Assembly: GCA_021847015.1 (NCBI GenBank)
Contig: JAJZVW010000004.1
Coordinates: forward strand, 107,342 to 171,341
Direction: 5' to 3'
DNA from: Pseudomonadota bacterium
GTDB lineage: Bacteria; Pseudomonadota; Alphaproteobacteria; Rhodospirillales; Magnetospirillaceae
DNA length: 64,000 bases
Part shown: in pieces, positions 37,243-52,564 of the stretch
How positions within the stretch are numbered: position 1 is the first letter of the stretch
How the letters are laid out: each line of letters starts with the position of its first letter
Notes under the pieces: model-generated
Database searches by the model: none
What the model saw: the letters and a program-made list of their open reading frames with translations, nothing else
What the model was told of the DNA's origin: nothing
Program-made: the position numbers and the translations under genes

Positions 37243-37544
37243 TGGATTACGGTTCCTTCCTCGTCCCGGGAACTAAACCGGCAGACAAAGCCGGTTCACC
37301 CTCCGGTTTGAAGCACAACCTGAGGGACGGCACAAGGGCCGCGCCGAGATAAAGTGGACGCCACCCCCATTTTCGTCTCTTCGCCCGCCGCCGCGACGTC
37401 CGGCCAGGCCGGAAAAGCCGCGGCGGCGCAGAGGTTGCGCCGGGGCCGGCAACATTGACAGAAGGCGCCGTGGGCTCTATCTGTGAGCGCGTTGCAAAAG
37501 GCCCCGGCCGGGGCAAGTTTATTCCATCTCGTCGAGGTTCCTTC
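37243..37544. promoter_or_regulatory. divergent control region ppiC / secA
   Basis: 302 bases without a gene. Toward secA it holds a strong promoter (37455-37483) and a GC palindrome in the leader (37501-37514). Toward ppiC a hairpin ACCGGC/GCCGGT (37277-37295) sits in the leader about 35 bases before the start. I see no convincing ppiC promoter. Confidence 0.5.
37455..37483 (+). promoter_or_regulatory. promoter of secA
   Basis: A perfect TTGACA (37455-37460) and TATCTG (37478-37483) with a 17-base spacer. The start of transcription would be near 37490. That gives a leader of about 55 bases containing the 14-bp palindrome GCCCCGGCCGGGGC at 37501-37514. Confidence 0.7.
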
Positions 37545-40226
<2,682 letters not shown>

Positions 40227-40234
40227 CCGCTCGG

Positions 40235-41035
40235 TCAAGCTGCGGCGAGGGCAGCCATTTTCCACTTCGCGAAACGCTTGGCATTCGCCGCCAGCCAACC
40301 GTGCGGAGCGAGGCCGACGGCCTTCATGATCATGCTCACCGCACGTTCGGCATGTTTGTCGCGGTAGCAGCCGAAGGCGCGGCGGGCGTAGGCGCGTGCG
40401 CAGGACCGGCGCTCGTAGGGAACGCCTTCCGCTTCGTTGGCGGCATACCAGGCATAGGACAGCTCGTCGTCGTCGGCTTCGCGGACCCGTCCCACCGCGA
40501 CGGCCAGCCGGCGGAACACGGGTACCCGTTCGCGTTGCGCGAGCGCACGCATGACCTCGTAGAACATCTTGTAATGACGGAACTCGTCGGCGGCGATGCG
40601 GCGGCAGATCGCTTTCAGCAGAGGCTCCTCGGTCGCGTCGCCCAGCGCGCTGTAAAGTGAACTGGTCCCGGTTTCGACGATGCAACGGGCCAGCATCTCG
40701 CCGGTAAGGGAGCCTCTCACCGACGTCGCGCGATCCAGGGGAATGCGGTACCCATCCACGAAGCGACGGAAACGCGAGGGGAAATCGAAGCCGGGATCGG
40801 CCATTTCGGCATAGCGGCCGAGGACGTCCCCGTGGCGTTCCTCATCCGCCTGCCAGCCGTCGGCAATGGCGAGAAACGTGGGCTCGCCGCGGAACACCGC
40901 TCTCAGATACGCCGTGTAATCGGCCGCGTTGCGCTCGACCACCGATGCGGCTTTCACCAGCTTGAGCAGGTCCGCGTCCAATCGGGCGGGTTCGAATGCC
41001 ACCCACGGAATGTCAGCCGCCGTCCAGCGCGCCAT
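40235..41035 (-). CDS. ferritin-like diiron protein
   Basis: 266 residues. The four-helix diiron ligand set is complete: Glu34 (VVERNAADY), Glu65 and His68 (EERH), Glu121 (VETGTSSLY), and Glu151 and His154 (DEFRH). The E, ExxH, E, ExxH order matches the rubrerythrin/acyl-ACP desaturase-like superfamily. There is no rubredoxin Cys4 domain, and the basic C-terminal part (about 200-266) looks unlike ferritin. An oxidase or oxygenase activity on an unknown substrate is likely. It is alone between secA and the ATP synthase operon. Confidence 0.75.
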   Translation of the reverse strand: MARWTAADIPWVAFEPARLDADLLKLVKAASVVERNAADYTAYLRAVFRGEPTFLAIADGWQADEERHGDVLGRYAEMADPGFDFPSRFRRFVDGYRIPLDRATSVRGSLTGEMLARCIVETGTSSLYSALGDATEEPLLKAICRRIAADEFRHYKMFYEVMRALAQRERVPVFRRLAVAVGRVREADDDELSYAWYAANEAEGVPYERRSCARAYARRAFGCYRDKHAERAVSMIMKAVGLAPHGWLAANAKRFAKWKMAALAAA

Positions 41036-41099
41036 CGCGGTTCACCTGACCCAAGGCCGTCGCTGCGCGAATGTGGCGTCGCCCGAAGTGCCGGTCAAG

Positions 41100-41133
41100 C
41101 GGCGAAAACGAGGCCGCGCGGCCCTGGGGCCGC
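41100..41133 (-). terminator. candidate terminator of the ATP synthase operon
   Basis: On the minus strand a stem GCGGCCC / GGGCCGC (plus 41118-41133, 2-base loop) is followed about a dozen bases later by TTTT (plus 41103-41106). It lies 35-65 bases after the atpC stop. The spacing to the T-run is longer than ideal. Confidence 0.4.
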
Positions 41134-41167
41134 AGCCGGCGTCTTCCCGGGCCGACCGGACAGGACC

Positions 41168-41569
41168 CTATTGCGCGGCGGCGTCCATGGCGGTGGCGAC
41201 CTCGAATTGCCACTCCGCCGCGGCGCGATCGACATCCCCCTTGGCGTCCGCCAGGGCCTGCTTGGCGGCAAGAAGCCGGGCGGTCGCGGTTTCCCGGCTC
41301 AACTCGGCCAACGGAATGGCCTCCTCGGCCAGGACGGTGACTCGATCCTCGGTGACTTCCGCGAAGCCGCCGGAAACGAAGATCCGGCTCGACACCTTGC
41401 CGCCGTCGTGGACGTCGAGAACGCCCGGCCGCACGGACGTGATCATGGGCGTATGCCGCGGCAGTGCGCCGAAATCGCCTTCGGCTCCCGGCACGACCAC
41501 CATTTCGACCGGCGAGGACACGAGCAGCCTCGCCGGCGATACCAATTCGAACAGGATCTTCTCGGCCAT
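41168..41569 (-). CDS. atpC: ATP synthase epsilon subunit
   Basis: 133 residues: the N-terminal beta sandwich (FELVSPARLLVSSPVEMVVVPG, GDFGALPRHTPMI) and a C-terminal two-helix hairpin (about 90-133) that can inhibit hydrolysis. Part of the central stalk with gamma. Last gene of the F1 operon, 20 bases after atpD. Confidence 0.95.
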   Translation of the reverse strand: MAEKILFELVSPARLLVSSPVEMVVVPGAEGDFGALPRHTPMITSVRPGVLDVHDGGKVSSRIFVSGGFAEVTEDRVTVLAEEAIPLAELSRETATARLLAAKQALADAKGDVDRAAAEWQFEVATAMDAAAQ

Positions 41570-41589
41570 CGGATGGTTCCCTTGGCCCG

Positions 41590-45463
<3,874 letters not shown>

Positions 45464-45464
<1 letters not shown>

Positions 45465-46018
45465 TATCCAACCCCTTTCATAGCGAGCTTTAGGTGCTGC
45501 AGCTTCGTCCTGAGCGAGCTGTCGACCATGCGGGAGCCGACCCTCACCACCAGACCGCCCAGCAGGCCGGGATCGACGACCGCGTCGATGGCGGCATTGG
45601 CGCCGAAGACGTTCTTGAGGACCGAGGTGACGGCGTCGAGTTGGGCCTCGCTCAAAGGAACCGCCGAGGCCACCTGAGCGGATATCTCCCCGCGGCGCGC
45701 AGCGAGCCGGGCGAGATACGAATCGACCATGCCCCGAAGGGCGAACAACCGCCGGTTACGGGCGACGACCCCCAGGAAATTGGCCGTCACCGCACTGAAG
45801 CCGGCCGCCGCGGCGAGCGCCGTCACCGCCGCCGCCTGCTGCGTGCGCGACAGCACGGGGCTGTCGAGCAGACGACGAAAATCGGCGCTCTCGCCGACCA
45901 TCGTCTTCAGGGTCTTGAGGTCGCCCGCCACCTGGTCGAGCACCCCCTGGGCTTCGGCCAGCTCGAAAAGCGCGGTGGCATAGCGTTCGGCGATTACGCC
46001 AATGGTTTCGGATGGCAC
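45464..46018 (-). CDS. atpH: ATP synthase delta subunit
   Basis: 184 residues from a GTG at 46018 ([22 protein letters not shown]). The choice rests on the family start and on CCGAGGA upstream; longer in-frame readings have no conserved residues. The peripheral-stalk fold ends with [19 protein letters not shown]. First gene of atpHAGDC. The F0 genes (atpBEF) are not in the window, as usual in alphaproteobacteria. Confidence 0.93.
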
Positions 46019-46363
46019 GCGGGCTGGTCCTCGGATATGGTCGAATACGCGGCTGCCTGAGACCGCAACTACTTGCTTTTCCACACCTTCCCGGCACATG
46101 GGCCAGAAGGCCCGGACAGTGCGTCGGTTAACTAGCACATCGGGTTTTGCGTTGCAAGGCACGCACTCCCCGTTCGGGCGGGTACACGCGACGCGAGCGG
46201 GTAGAGCGCGCGGCAAAGCCGCGATTTGTACCGGAAAATGTTCCTATGAAAACCACGGGCTTTGCCGGAACAAGACGCTTGGTCTCGGCCCCGTCTCGCA
46301 CCCGTTCTGAACGACGGTTGCGTATATTATATTTGCCTGATCTAAATCTACAAAAATTTAAAT
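46019..46363. other. leader and control region of the atp operon
   Basis: 345 bases without a gene between priA and atpH. The priA-proximal end is strikingly AT-rich and holds the atp promoter (46326-46353). The transcript leader is about 300 bases and contains a hairpin CGCGGC-AAA-GCCGCG (46209-46223). An in-frame upstream extension of atpH exists from 46216 but shows no family similarity. Confidence 0.5.
46326..46353 (-). promoter_or_regulatory. promoter of the atp operon
   Basis: A perfect TATAAT (-10, plus 46326-46331) and TTGTAG (-35, plus 46348-46353) with a 16-base spacer on the minus strand, in an AT-rich island. It overlaps one copy of the tandem repeat at the priA end. Confidence 0.65.
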
Positions 46364-46372
46364 CTACAAAAA
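46343..46372. repeat. tandem direct repeat at the priA stop codon
   Basis: The 14-base unit TAAATCTACAAAAA occurs at 46343-46356 and 46359-46372 (16-base period, no mismatch). The second copy contains the last codons and stop of priA (minus strand), and the first supplies the -35 region of the atp promoter. Confidence 0.7.
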
Positions 46373-48565
46373 GGTGTAGGGGTCGACATCCACCTTGACT
46401 CTTATTTGCCTTCCGCCATCGACCTTCGCGATCCATGCGCGTATCTCCGGCTGCAACGCGATGCTCCGCTTGGCCTTGACCAGGAAGCGGCGCCGATGGC
46501 GGCCGCGGAGAAGGGCCAAGGGGGCCGGCGCCGGTCCCAGCACCACCAGGCCGTCCGCGCGGGGGGCGGCGCGGGCCAGCCGGCGGCAATACTCCTCGAC
46601 CTCGGCGGCATCGGGACCGGACACGATCAGCGCGGCCAACCGCCCGTAAGGCGGCATGCCGGCGGCGCGCCGGGCCTCGGCCTCGCTGGCGATGAACGCG
46701 TCCCGCTCGCCGGCCACCAACGCCCGGATGACCGGGTGGTCGGGCTCCCAGGTTTGCAGCAGCACCCGGCCGGGCCGTTCGGCCCGCCCCGAGCGGCCGG
46801 CGACCTGGGACAACAACTGGTGGGTCCGCTCCGCCGCCCGCAAGTCCCCGCCTTCCAGCCCAAGATCGGCGTCCACCACGCCCACCAGCGTCATCAGGGG
46901 GAAATGATAGCCCTTCGCGACGATTTGTGTGCCGACCACCACGTCCGCCTCGTGGGCTTCGATCCGGCGGACGATTTCCGCGGCGGCCGCCGGCCCGCCG
47001 ACGGTGTCGGATGCCATCAGCGCCACCCGGGCGTCGGGGAAAAGCGCGGCGGTCTCCTCGGCGATGCGCTCGACGCCGGGCCCGCAGGCGGCGAAGCTGT
47101 CGTCCGCTCCGCATTGCGGGCATTCCGGCGGCTGGGCGATGGCGTAGCCGCAATGGTGGCAGACCAGGCGGCGGCCCTGGCGGCGGTGTTCGACCAGCCA
47201 GGCCGTGCAATGCGGGCAGTGGAGGCGGAACCCGCAGCCCCGGCACAGCGTCAGGGGCGCGTAGCCGCGGCGATTGAGGAAAAGCATGGCCTGTTCGCCG
47301 GCGGCCAGGGCTTCTTCCACCGCCCGCACCAAGGGGGGCGACAGCCAGCGTCCCCGGGGCGGAGGATCGCGGCGCAGGTCGACCGCCACCATCGCCGGCA
47401 TGGCCGCCCCCGCGTGGCGGTCGGGAAGATGCAGCCGGCGATACCGGCCGGCCTGCACGTTCGCCAGGGTTTCCAGCGAGGGCGTGGCGGACGCCAGAAC
47501 CACGGGAAAACCGCCCAGCATGCCCCGCACGACCGCCATGTCGCGGGCATGGTAGAGAACCCCCTCCTCCTGCTTGAAGGCGCCGTCATGCTCCTCGTCG
47601 ACGACGATCAGCCCCAACTCGGGGTATGGCAGGAACAGGGCCGAGCGCGCACCCACGACGACCCGGGCCGCGCCGGTCGCGACGGAGCGCCAAGTGTCGC
47701 GGCGGCGCGCGTCGGACAGCTCCGAATGCCATTCGGCCGGAAGCACCCCGAAACGGGCGGCGAAGCGGCCCAGCCACTGCGCCGACAGGGCGATTTCCGG
47801 CAACAGCACCAACACTTGCCGGCCTTTGGCGAGCGCGGCGGCGACCGCCTCGAAATACACTTCCGTCTTGCCCGATCCGGTCACGCCGTCGATCACGGTG
47901 ACGGAAAAGCCGGCTTCCAGCCCGCCCGCCAAGGCATCGGCCGCGTGGGCCTGAGCCGGGGACAGGACGGGCCCCGGCCGGGCGTGATCGGGCCGGGCGA
48001 ACGCCGGGGGCGCGGGCAAATCCACCGTTTCCAGAACGCCCGCGGCGATCAGGCCCCTGACCACCGCGGACCCCACCCCCGCTTCGCGGGCGAGATCGGC
48101 AAGCGCCAAGGGCGGCAGTCCCAGCATCGCGTCAAGCACCCTGGCGCGGGCCGCGGTCGCCTTGAACGGCGGCGGATCGGCCACCCGGCGGCACGCCACC
48201 TGACCGCGCGCCGGCTCGATCGCCTCGGGAACGCTCATGGCCATCTTCAGCACCGCTCCCGGCGGCGAGAGCGTATATGCCGCCACCCAATCGACGAAAT
48301 CGCGAACCACCTTCGGCAGGGGCGGGCAGTCCAGCCGGCGCAGGATAGGCTTCAGGCGGCGTTCGTCGACCTCACCGCATCCACCGCCCCATATCACCCC
48401 GATCATCTCGCGCCGCCCCAGAGGAACGGCGACGAAATCCCCGACGGCGGCACCCTCGCCCCCGACCCGATAGTCGTAGACGCCCACCAACGGCAGGGGC
48501 AGGAGCACCGCGACACGCGCGCCGGAAGAAAACCGTGTGGGAGAGTTGGCGACCGTATGAAGCAT
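46364..48565 (-). CDS. priA: primosomal protein N' (replication restart helicase PriA)
   Basis: 733 residues. An N-terminal 3'-DNA-binding domain, then a helicase with Walker A GVTGSGKT (227-234) and DEEH box ([11 protein letters not shown]). The zinc-binding insert has [13 protein letters not shown] followed by CHHCGY and CPQCG. It restarts stalled forks. There is no ribosome site before the ATG, and the -10 box is only 4 bases away, so the mRNA may be leaderless. It lies upstream of the atp operon and is divergent from DUF484-xerC. Confidence 0.95.
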   Translation of the reverse strand: MLHTVANSPTRFSSGARVAVLLPLPLVGVYDYRVGGEGAAVGDFVAVPLGRREMIGVIWGGGCGEVDERRLKPILRRLDCPPLPKVVRDFVDWVAAYTLSPPGAVLKMAMSVPEAIEPARGQVACRRVADPPPFKATAARARVLDAMLGLPPLALADLAREAGVGSAVVRGLIAAGVLETVDLPAPPAFARPDHARPGPVLSPAQAHAADALAGGLEAGFSVTVIDGVTGSGKTEVYFEAVAAALAKGRQVLVLLPEIALSAQWLGRFAARFGVLPAEWHSELSDARRRDTWRSVATGAARVVVGARSALFLPYPELGLIVVDEEHDGAFKQEEGVLYHARDMAVVRGMLGGFPVVLASATPSLETLANVQAGRYRRLHLPDRHAGAAMPAMVAVDLRRDPPPRGRWLSPPLVRAVEEALAAGEQAMLFLNRRGYAPLTLCRGCGFRLHCPHCTAWLVEHRRQGRRLVCHHCGYAIAQPPECPQCGADDSFAACGPGVERIAEETAALFPDARVALMASDTVGGPAAAAEIVRRIEAHEADVVVGTQIVAKGYHFPLMTLVGVVDADLGLEGGDLRAAERTHQLLSQVAGRSGRAERPGRVLLQTWEPDHPVIRALVAGERDAFIASEAEARRAAGMPPYGRLAALIVSGPDAAEVEEYCRRLARAAPRADGLVVLGPAPAPLALLRGRHRRRFLVKAKRSIALQPEIRAWIAKVDGGRQIRVKVDVDPYTFL

Positions 48566-48569
48566 GGGC

Positions 48570-48598
48570 TATAAACTCTAGCCTTCGGTGGCCGTCAA
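48570..48598 (-). promoter_or_regulatory. promoter of priA, probably giving a leaderless mRNA
   Basis: TTGACG (-35, plus 48593-48598), a 17-base spacer and TTTATA (-10, plus 48570-48575) on the minus strand. The start point would fall on or within a base or two of the priA ATG (48565). Confidence 0.5.
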
Positions 48599-48715
48599 CA
48601 ACAGACCAAGCATGCACGACCGGTTACGATCACGCCCATTTCCCGGCCAAGCGCGGCGGCGTTCGGCACACGGGCGGCGCGGCCGGCGCGGCTCCCATCC
48701 GCGGAAGAGGTGATC

Positions 48716-49429
48716 ATGGCACGCAAGACTGACGACGCCACGTTGGCCGTCCCCCTTCCCCGCGAGGAGCAGGTGGTCGAATATCTGCGCCACCACCCCG
48801 ATTTCCTTGTCCGCCACCCCGAACTGCTGATGACCCTGGCCCCGCCCTCGCGCTGGACGGAAGCCGGCGGAGTGGTGGACATGCAGGTGTTCCTGATCGA
48901 GCGCCTGCGCGAGGAAGTGGAAGACGTCAAGGGTGCCGCCGAACACCTCATCCGCACCAGCCGGTCCAACATGTCCACCCAGGGCCGCACCCATCAGGCG
49001 GTGATGGCTCTCCTGGGCGCGGAGACGATCGACGCGATCGCCGAGGCGGTTGGCGACGACCTTCCCAACCTGCTGGACGTGGACATCGCCACCCTGTGTC
49101 TCGAGGAGAGTGCGCATCCGGTCGCCGAGCTGGCCGCCACAGGCATCGGTCGCATCCCCGAGGGCAGCGTCGTCAAACTGCTGGGCGGCCGCAATCGCGA
49201 ATGCGCGCTGTTCGAGGAGATGCCGGGCGACCCCATGCTGTTCGGCGATAGCAGCGCCCTGGTCCTGTCCTCGGCGGTGGTACGCCTGACGCCGGGCGGC
49301 CGCTGTCCGGAGGGGCTTCTGGCGTTGGGCTCCCGCCATGGGCGCACCTTCCATCCCGGCCAGGGCACCGAACTTCTCAGCTTCCTTGCCCGCGTGATCG
49401 AGAGCTGCCTGCGCCGCTTCCTGGCCTGA
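48716..49429 (+). CDS. DUF484 family protein
   Basis: 237 residues from the ATG at 48716 (GAGG 6 bases upstream). DUF484 proteins have a helical N-terminus (VVEYLRHHPDFLVRHPELL, and IERLREEVEDVKG as coiled coil) and a GAF-like C-terminal domain (about 95-235). The ligand and role are unknown. The family almost always precedes xerC, as here with 5 bases between, which suggests a link to chromosome dimer resolution. Confidence 0.85.
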   Translation: MARKTDDATLAVPLPREEQVVEYLRHHPDFLVRHPELLMTLAPPSRWTEAGGVVDMQVFLIERLREEVEDVKGAAEHLIRTSRSNMSTQGRTHQAVMALLGAETIDAIAEAVGDDLPNLLDVDIATLCLEESAHPVAELAATGIGRIPEGSVVKLLGGRNRECALFEEMPGDPMLFGDSSALVLSSAVVRLTPGGRCPEGLLALGSRHGRTFHPGQGTELLSFLARVIESCLRRFLA

Positions 49430-49434
49430 CCGCG

Positions 49435-50397
49435 ATGAACCGCGCGCCCATCCACTTCGCCGGCACCCCGGATCTGGTCGCGGCGGCGGACGCATGGATG
49501 GGCTGGCTTGCCGGCGAACGGCGCACCTCGCCCCACACGGTCGACGGATACGCGCGCGACCTCGCGGCCTTCGTGGCGTTCCTGGCCGATCACCTGGGCC
49601 AGGCCCCGGACCTCGCCGCGCTGGCATCCCTCGGCCCCACGGATTTCCGCGCCTTCCTGGCGCGGCGCGGCGGCGAGGGGCTGGCGCGTTCGTCGCTCGC
49701 CCGCGGCATGTCCAGCCTGCGCGGCTTCTTCCGGTTCCTCGACCGCCGGGGCCTCGTCCACAACCCCGCGCTCGCCACGGTGCGCAGCCCGCGGCCGCCC
49801 AAGTCGGTGCCGAAGGCCCTTGCCGCCGACGAGGCCCTGGAGGCGTTGTCGTGCGCGGGCGAACTCCACGATCAGCCTTGGCTGGCGGCCCGCGACGTCG
49901 CCATCTTCACCCTGCTCTACGGCTGCGGCCTGCGCCTGGGCGAGGCGTTGGCGCTGAACCACCGCGACGCGCCGCGCGACGATGCGATGGTGATCACCGG
50001 CAAGGGCCGCAAGCAGCGGCTGGTTCCGGTGTTGCCGGCGGTGCGCGAGGCGATCGCCGATTACGTGCGGCTGTGCCCGTACCGGCCCCGGCCCGATGCC
50101 CCCCTGTTCGTCGGCGCCCGCGGCGGCCGCCTCAACCCAGGCGTGGTGCAGCGGCAGATGCGCCGTCTGCGCGCCACGATCGACCTGCCCGATACGGCCA
50201 CCCCCCATGCGCTGCGCCACTCCTTCGCCACCCACCTGCTTGCCGGCGGGGGCGATCTGCGGACCATCCAGGAATTGCTGGGCCATTCCTCCCTATCGAC
50301 CACGCAGCGCTATACCGATGTGGATGCCACAAGGCTGGAGAGGGTCTATAAAGACGCTCACCCACGGGCGCGGCGTCCGGGCGGAACGCTGGCATGA
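49435..50397 (+). CDS. xerC: tyrosine recombinase XerC
   Basis: 320 residues. The catalytic set is complete: Arg167, Lys190, His258, Arg261, His284 and nucleophile Tyr293 (HALRHSFATHLL, LLGHSS, TQRYTDVD). The N-terminal SAM-like core-binding domain is about 12-110. With XerD it resolves chromosome dimers at dif, which is not in the window. It follows DUF484 in an operon and is not part of a mobile element. Confidence 0.93.
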   Translation: MNRAPIHFAGTPDLVAAADAWMGWLAGERRTSPHTVDGYARDLAAFVAFLADHLGQAPDLAALASLGPTDFRAFLARRGGEGLARSSLARGMSSLRGFFRFLDRRGLVHNPALATVRSPRPPKSVPKALAADEALEALSCAGELHDQPWLAARDVAIFTLLYGCGLRLGEALALNHRDAPRDDAMVITGKGRKQRLVPVLPAVREAIADYVRLCPYRPRPDAPLFVGARGGRLNPGVVQRQMRRLRATIDLPDTATPHALRHSFATHLLAGGGDLRTIQELLGHSSLSTTQRYTDVDATRLERVYKDAHPRARRPGGTLA

Positions 50398-50530
50398 GCC
50401 CGGTAGCCGGGCCGCCGGGGGCGTGATAGCCTCGCGGCGTGGGACGTAATCCACCGCACGCGTGCTCTCGACGCGGTTGCTTTTTTCCTCCCGCCCACCA
50501 AGCTCGAAACGGAAGCAAGGAGGTCCTCCC

Positions 50531-51874
50531 ATGTCCGCTGCCGACACGCTGAATCTGCTATCGGATCTCGTCGCCACCGCCAAACGCGCGGGCGCCGATG
50601 CGGCCGACGCCGTGCTGGTGGATTCCGCATCCGTGTCCCTGGCCTGGCGGCTGGGGGAACTCGAACGCCTGGAACGCAGCGAATCGGGGGACATCGGCCT
50701 TCGCGTCCTGATCGGCCGGCGTCAGGCGATGGTCTCGTCCTCGGACCGCTCGGAATCGGCCCTGGCGGAGCTGGTGGAACGTTGCGTGGCCATGGCCCGC
50801 ACCGTTCCCGAGGATCCCTTCGCCGGTCTGGCGGAGCCGGGACAGCTGGCGGCCACCTTCCCCGATCTCGATATCTGCGACCCGGTCGAACCGTCCGCCG
50901 AAACCTTGGTGGACATGGTGCGCAGGACCGAGGACGCCGCCCGCTCGGTGGAGGGCGTGACCAATTCCGACGGCGCGGAAGCGGGATGGGGACGGTCGTC
51001 GGTGGCGTTCGTCGGCAGCAACGGCTTCGCTCACAGCTACGCTTTCACCCATTGTTCGCTGTCGGCGAGCGTCCTAGCCGGGGATTCGAGCACCGGCATG
51101 GAGCGCGACCATGATTACACCACCGCCGTCCACATGGCGGACCTGCGCTCGCCCGAGGATGTCGGCCTGGAGGCCGGACGGCGAACGGTGGCACGCCTGG
51201 GATCGCGCAAGGTCAAGACCTGCAAGGTGCCCGTGGTCTACGACCCCCGGGTGGCGCGGAGTCTGGCCGGGACCCTGGCCGGAGCGATCAACGGGGCGGC
51301 CATCGCGCGCGGAACCAGCTTCCTGAAGGACAGCATGGGAGAACGGGTGTTCGCTCCCGGCATCCGCGTCGTCGACGACCCCCATCGCCACCGCGGCTTG
51401 CGCTCGCGGCCATGCGACGGCGAGGGATTGCCGACCCGGCCCATGGCTGTGATCGAGGACGGCATGCTGACCACCTGGCTGCTGGATCTGCGGTCGTCGC
51501 GGCAGCTAAAACTGGCGCCCACCGGCCACGGCAGCCGGGGCACCGCCTCTCCGCCCAGCCCCTCGGCCAGCAACTTCTACATAGATGCCGGCCCTGTGAC
51601 GGTGCAGGAACTGATCGGCGACATCAGCCACGGTCTCTATGTGACCGAGGCCTTCGGCCATGGCATCAACATGGTCACCGGCGATTATTCCCGGGGAGCC
51701 GCCGGATTCTGGATCGAGGGCGGTGAGATCGCCTACCCGGTCAGCGAGATCACCATCGCGGGCAACATGAAGGACATGTTCCTCAATCTGACGCCGGCCA
51801 ACGACCTGGTCTTCCGCTACGGCATCGACGCCCCGACCATCCGCATCGACGGGCTGACACTCGCGGGCCGGTAA
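50531..51874 (+). CDS. pmbA: TldD/PmbA family metalloprotease-like protein
   Basis: 447 residues from the ATG at 50531 with AAGGAGGT upstream. TldE/PmbA-like: SDLVATAKRAGADAADAVLV at the start, ITIAGNMKDMF and GDYSRGAAGFWIEGGEIAYP near the end. It lacks the HExxxH zinc motif, as PmbA (TldE) subunits do; the zinc partner TldD is elsewhere. The TldD/E heterodimer degrades unfolded peptides and matures some microcins. Confidence 0.9.
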   Translation: MSAADTLNLLSDLVATAKRAGADAADAVLVDSASVSLAWRLGELERLERSESGDIGLRVLIGRRQAMVSSSDRSESALAELVERCVAMARTVPEDPFAGLAEPGQLAATFPDLDICDPVEPSAETLVDMVRRTEDAARSVEGVTNSDGAEAGWGRSSVAFVGSNGFAHSYAFTHCSLSASVLAGDSSTGMERDHDYTTAVHMADLRSPEDVGLEAGRRTVARLGSRKVKTCKVPVVYDPRVARSLAGTLAGAINGAAIARGTSFLKDSMGERVFAPGIRVVDDPHRHRGLRSRPCDGEGLPTRPMAVIEDGMLTTWLLDLRSSRQLKLAPTGHGSRGTASPPSPSASNFYIDAGPVTVQELIGDISHGLYVTEAFGHGINMVTGDYSRGAAGFWIEGGEIAYPVSEITIAGNMKDMFLNLTPANDLVFRYGIDAPTIRIDGLTLAGR

Positions 51875-51896
51875 CTTTTCGGGATAGGGCTCAGGC

Positions 51897-52039
51897 AGGG
51901 CTGTTCAGTTCTGATGCTGTCATCCCGAGAGAGAGGAGCGACCGAGGGATCTTTCACGCGAAGGTGCCTGAAAGATTCCTCGCCTTCGGCTCGGAATGAC
52001 AACGAGGGATACGTCACGAGCCGTGCACTGAACAGCCCT
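51897..52039. repeat. REP-like palindrome, copy 2, inside a longer inverted repeat
   Basis: The outer arms AGGGCTGTTCAGT (51897-51909) and ACTGAACAGCCCT (52027-52039) are perfect inverted repeats. Inside, 51918-52001 is an imperfect palindrome whose ends TGTCATcCCGAG and CTCGGaATGACA match the element at 23568-23662. The whole fills the gap between pmbA and the lipoprotein gene. Confidence 0.75.
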
Positions 52040-52072
52040 GAAGGTTCAGGGGCGGAACGCGAGGGCGCTGGA

Positions 52073-52564
52073 ATGCTTGGTGCCAAAACACTGGCCATCG
52101 GAGGGCTCGTCGCCACCCTCCTCGCCACCGGATGCGATTCCGTCTATCCCACCACCGGCCAGATTCTCGGGACCCTCGGCGGCACCGGTCTGGGCGCCGC
52201 CATCGGCGACATCACCAGCAGCACCCTTCAGGCGACCGCCACCGGCGCGGCGATGGGCGCCCTGGTCGGCTTGGCCATCGGCAGCTTCGCCGACCCACCC
52301 GCCCGGGTGAAGGCGACCGCCGCCACCATCCAGGCCGCCGAAACGGGCGATGTCGGCCAGCCGGTCGCCTGGAGCACCGATAAATCATCCGGCGAAGTCA
52401 TCCCCACGGGGGCCGCCTACGAGGACCACGGCCGTTCCTGCCGCCCGCTCCACCAGGAATCCACATCCCGCGGCGACACGACCAGCCGGGACGTGATCGC
52501 CTGCGGTACCGCCGATGGTATGTGGGAGGTGGTGGACGCCCGCCCCGGCGACGACGGGCGCTAA
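52073..52564 (+). CDS. glycine-zipper lipoprotein
   Basis: 163 residues from the ATG at 52073 (GAGGG upstream). Lipobox LATGC with Cys21. A Gly/Ala-rich double hairpin follows (ILGTLGGTGLGAAIGD, about 30-46, and GAAMGALVGLAIGSF, about 57-71), as in 17-kDa surface-antigen or SlyB-like outer-membrane lipoproteins. The C-terminal part has two Cys (SCRPLH and IACGT) that could pair. Its stop overlaps the stop of convergent rppH by 2 bases. Function unknown. Confidence 0.8.
   Translation: MLGAKTLAIGGLVATLLATGCDSVYPTTGQILGTLGGTGLGAAIGDITSSTLQATATGAAMGALVGLAIGSFADPPARVKATAATIQAAETGDVGQPVAWSTDKSSGEVIPTGAAYEDHGRSCRPLHQESTSRGDTTSRDVIACGTADGMWEVVDARPGDDGR

Noticed and set aside
34072..37311. A forward open frame of more than 1000 codons opposite ppiC, argJ and the GNAT/Nudix gene
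   Set aside because: It mirrors three well-supported genes, its translation is rich in Arg/Gly/His with no family motif, and it has no ribosome site. High GC makes such antisense frames common.
46019..46216. N-terminal extension of atpH
   Set aside because: The extra residues resemble no delta subunit and include a run of Cys/Arg/Pro typical of non-coding GC-rich DNA; the GTG at 46018 fits the family.
46209..46223. CGCGGC-AAA-GCCGCG hairpin as a terminator
   Set aside because: It lies inside the inferred atp leader, has no T-run, and would cut off an essential operon; a leader structure is more likely.
49435..50397. XerC-type recombinase as a sign of an integrated element
   Set aside because: It sits after DUF484 in the usual chromosomal order and has no att-like repeats or cargo genes around it.
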